A DNA stretch of 7,312 bases from the NCBI GenBank assembly GCA_002474325.1, contig DKNL01000295.1, forward strand, positions 29,006 through 36,317. Reading direction: 5' to 3'. A model generated the notes under the pieces. It did not search any database, was not told the DNA's origin, and was given only the letters and a program-made list of their open reading frames with translations. Positions within the stretch are counted from its first letter, which is position 1. Each line of letters starts with the position of its first letter. This stretch comes from Opitutales bacterium UBA7389. GTDB lineage: Bacteria > Verrucomicrobiota > Verrucomicrobiia > Opitutales > Opitutaceae. This document shows, piece by piece, positions 5,922 to 7,312 of this stretch. The position numbers and the translations under genes were made by a program.

Positions 5922-7312
5922 ATGGAAAAAGATCTCTATGAATATTCGCGACGCCGTTTTCTGGGCAATGTCACAACGGGTCTAATGGGCGTCGGCATGA
6001 GTCATCTATTGGGATCCAGCGCCTTGAATGCCAAGACCTGGGCACCGGGCCAAGGAATGACCCATCTTGAGCCTCGAGCCAAAAGGGTGCTGCAGATTTT
6101 CTGCCCTGGAGCGGCTTCCCACATGGATCTTTGGGAGCACAAGCCCATGCTGGAAAAGTACGATGGCAAGCCCTTGCCCGGGGAAGAGAATTTCGTTTCT
6201 TTCCAGGGTAAGAATGGCCCTTTGATGAGGAGTCCCTTTCCTTTCAAGCCAGCGGGCGAAAGCGGGAAGATGTTCTCGACGATGCTGCCGAATATGTCCC
6301 AGCATGTGGACGACATCGCCTTTTTTCACGGAATGAAGTCCAAAACCAATACGCATGGTCCCGGTTGCGTATTCGTTAACACGGGACATCCTTCGGAGGG
6401 ATTTCCCAGCGCGGGAGCTTGGATCAGCTACGCCCTGGGAAGCATGGCGGATAACTTGCCGACTTATGTGGCCATTCCGGATATTCGGGGTGAACCTCCG
6501 AATGGGAAAGCTAACTGGAGCAATGGCTTTCTGCCCGCTGAGCATCAGGCGATCGCCATGGCCGCCCATCGCCCGATAAGAAATCTGAATACACCCGATT
6601 CGATTAGCAATGAGGAGGAACAGGACACGCGAGACTTATTGAACTTCCTCAACGAAAACCATGCCTCGGTCCGGGAAAAGGAGAGCGATCTTCAGGCTCG
6701 TATAGGCGCCTATGAATTGGCGGCCAGAATGCAGCTGTCTGCTCCGGAAGTGAGCGACTTTAAGAACGAGCCCGATCACATCCACAAGCTATATGGGACG
6801 GATTCACAGAACGACTTGAAGGCTGCCTATGCTCGCAATTGCCTTCTTTCCAGGCGGCTTCTTGAGCGGGGCGTCCGCTACGTGAATCTCTACTGTGCGT
6901 CTCGAGCCAGTGGCGTAGACGGGCTTCTGAATTGGGATGCTCACAAGACATTGAAAGACGACTACGAGCGACATATGCCGGTGTTTGATCAACCCACTGC
7001 CGCCCTGCTTACGGATTTGAAGCAGCGGGGCCTAACGGAAGACACGCTGGTTCTCTGGACGACTGAGTTTGGTCGCATGCCGACGCGCCAGAATGGTACT
7101 GTGGGCCGGGATCACAATCCGGATGGGTTTACGCTCTGGATGATGGGGGGCGGGGTCAAAGGTGGCACGAGTTATGGAGCCACTGACGACTTCGGTCGTC
7201 GAGCCCAAGAGAATCCGACGACCATTTGGGAGTTCTATTCGACGGTCCTACATATCCTCGGCTTGGACTACAACCAATTGTCTTGGTACCACAACGGCTT
7301 GGATCGACGCCT
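5922..7312 (+). CDS. Tat-exported DUF1501 protein (sulfatase/alkaline-phosphatase-like fold), 3' end cut
   Basis: The frame is open from ATG at 5922 to the window edge: 463 full codons, probably lacking only about 15-25 residues, since the visible end (WYHNGLDRRL) resembles the usual C-terminal region. The N-terminus has a twin-arginine motif, S9-R-R-R-F-L14, then a hydrophobic stretch and LNA near 35-37, so folded export by Tat is expected. DUF1501 motifs follow: GAASHMDLWEHKP (63-75), THGPGCVFVNTG (about 145-156), LNWDAH, TEFGRMPT (381-388), GRDHNPDGF (395-403) and GGGVKGG. D69, E382, D397 and H398 are candidate metal or catalytic residues by analogy with the alkaline phosphatase superfamily; this is inferred, not shown. 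The gene follows the PSCyt1 gene by 8 bp behind a good ribosome binding site, so the two are likely one operon. The family has no firmly established reaction; hydrolysis of a sulfate or phosphate ester is a guess. Confidence 0.92.
   Translation, partial: MEKDLYEYSRRRFLGNVTTGLMGVGMSHLLGSSALNAKTWAPGQGMTHLEPRAKRVLQIFCPGAASHMDLWEHKPMLEKYDGKPLPGEENFVSFQGKNGPLMRSPFPFKPAGESGKMFSTMLPNMSQHVDDIAFFHGMKSKTNTHGPGCVFVNTGHPSEGFPSAGAWISYALGSMADNLPTYVAIPDIRGEPPNGKANWSNGFLPAEHQAIAMAAHRPIRNLNTPDSISNEEEQDTRDLLNFLNENHASVREKESDLQARIGAYELAARMQLSAPEVSDFKNEPDHIHKLYGTDSQNDLKAAYARNCLLSRRLLERGVRYVNLYCASRASGVDGLLNWDAHKTLKDDYERHMPVFDQPTAALLTDLKQRGLTEDTLVLWTTEFGRMPTRQNGTVGRDHNPDGFTLWMMGGGVKGGTSYGATDDFGRRAQENPTTIWEFYSTVLHILGLDYNQLSWYHNGLDRR

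Noticed and set aside
6006..6569. 187-codon open frame on the - strand inside the DUF1501 gene
   Set aside because: It is fully antisense to a well-supported coding region with conserved DUF1501 motifs. Its translation has no recognisable domain.

Overview
The window most likely comes from a member of the Planctomycetota-Verrucomicrobiota superphylum. A verrucomicrobial source is my best guess, but the sequence alone does not settle it. The main evidence is the gene pair at 3022-7312. The first gene encodes a large secreted protein built from the 'planctomycete cytochrome' modules PSCyt1, DUF1549 (PSCyt2) and DUF1553 (PSD1). The second encodes a Tat-exported DUF1501 protein. Such pairs occur in many copies in these bacteria. 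The intergenic inverted repeat built on GGCAGGATGCC also resembles short elements I remember from such genomes. Base composition looks moderate and even, with no obvious break suggesting recent transfer.

Layout from left to right. (1) Bases 1-237 hold the C-terminal 78 codons of a TolC-type outer-membrane efflux protein on the + strand, cut by the window edge. (2) A 94-bp convergent gap carries a hairpin with a 9-bp stem. (3) A SLC13/DASS-family anion permease lies on the - strand (332-2692). Its two membrane halves are separated by four tandem RCK_C (TrkA-C) regulatory domains. (4) A non-coding stretch of about 330 bp separates the divergent permease and PSCyt1 genes. It holds several inverted repeats, including the GGCAGGATGCC element, and an imperfect direct repeat. 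(5) The PSCyt1-DUF1549-DUF1553 gene (3022-5913) encodes 963 residues, with two CXXCH haem-binding motifs and a discoidin-like insert. (6) The DUF1501 gene starts 8 bp downstream behind a good ribosome binding site and runs off the right edge, probably lacking only a short C-terminal tail.

How the genes may work together. The last two genes almost certainly form a co-transcribed unit whose products meet outside the cytoplasm. One carries a Sec signal and c-type haem motifs and the other a Tat signal. The DUF1501 fold is related to sulfatases and alkaline phosphatases, and the pair is often found near sulfatase and glycan-degradation genes. A role in processing complex, possibly sulfated, polysaccharides is the usual guess, but no biochemical function is secure. 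The divergent SLC13 permease could import an anion such as sulfate or a dicarboxylate. Linking it to the pair is speculation from adjacency alone. The TolC fragment belongs to a separate export operon to the left.
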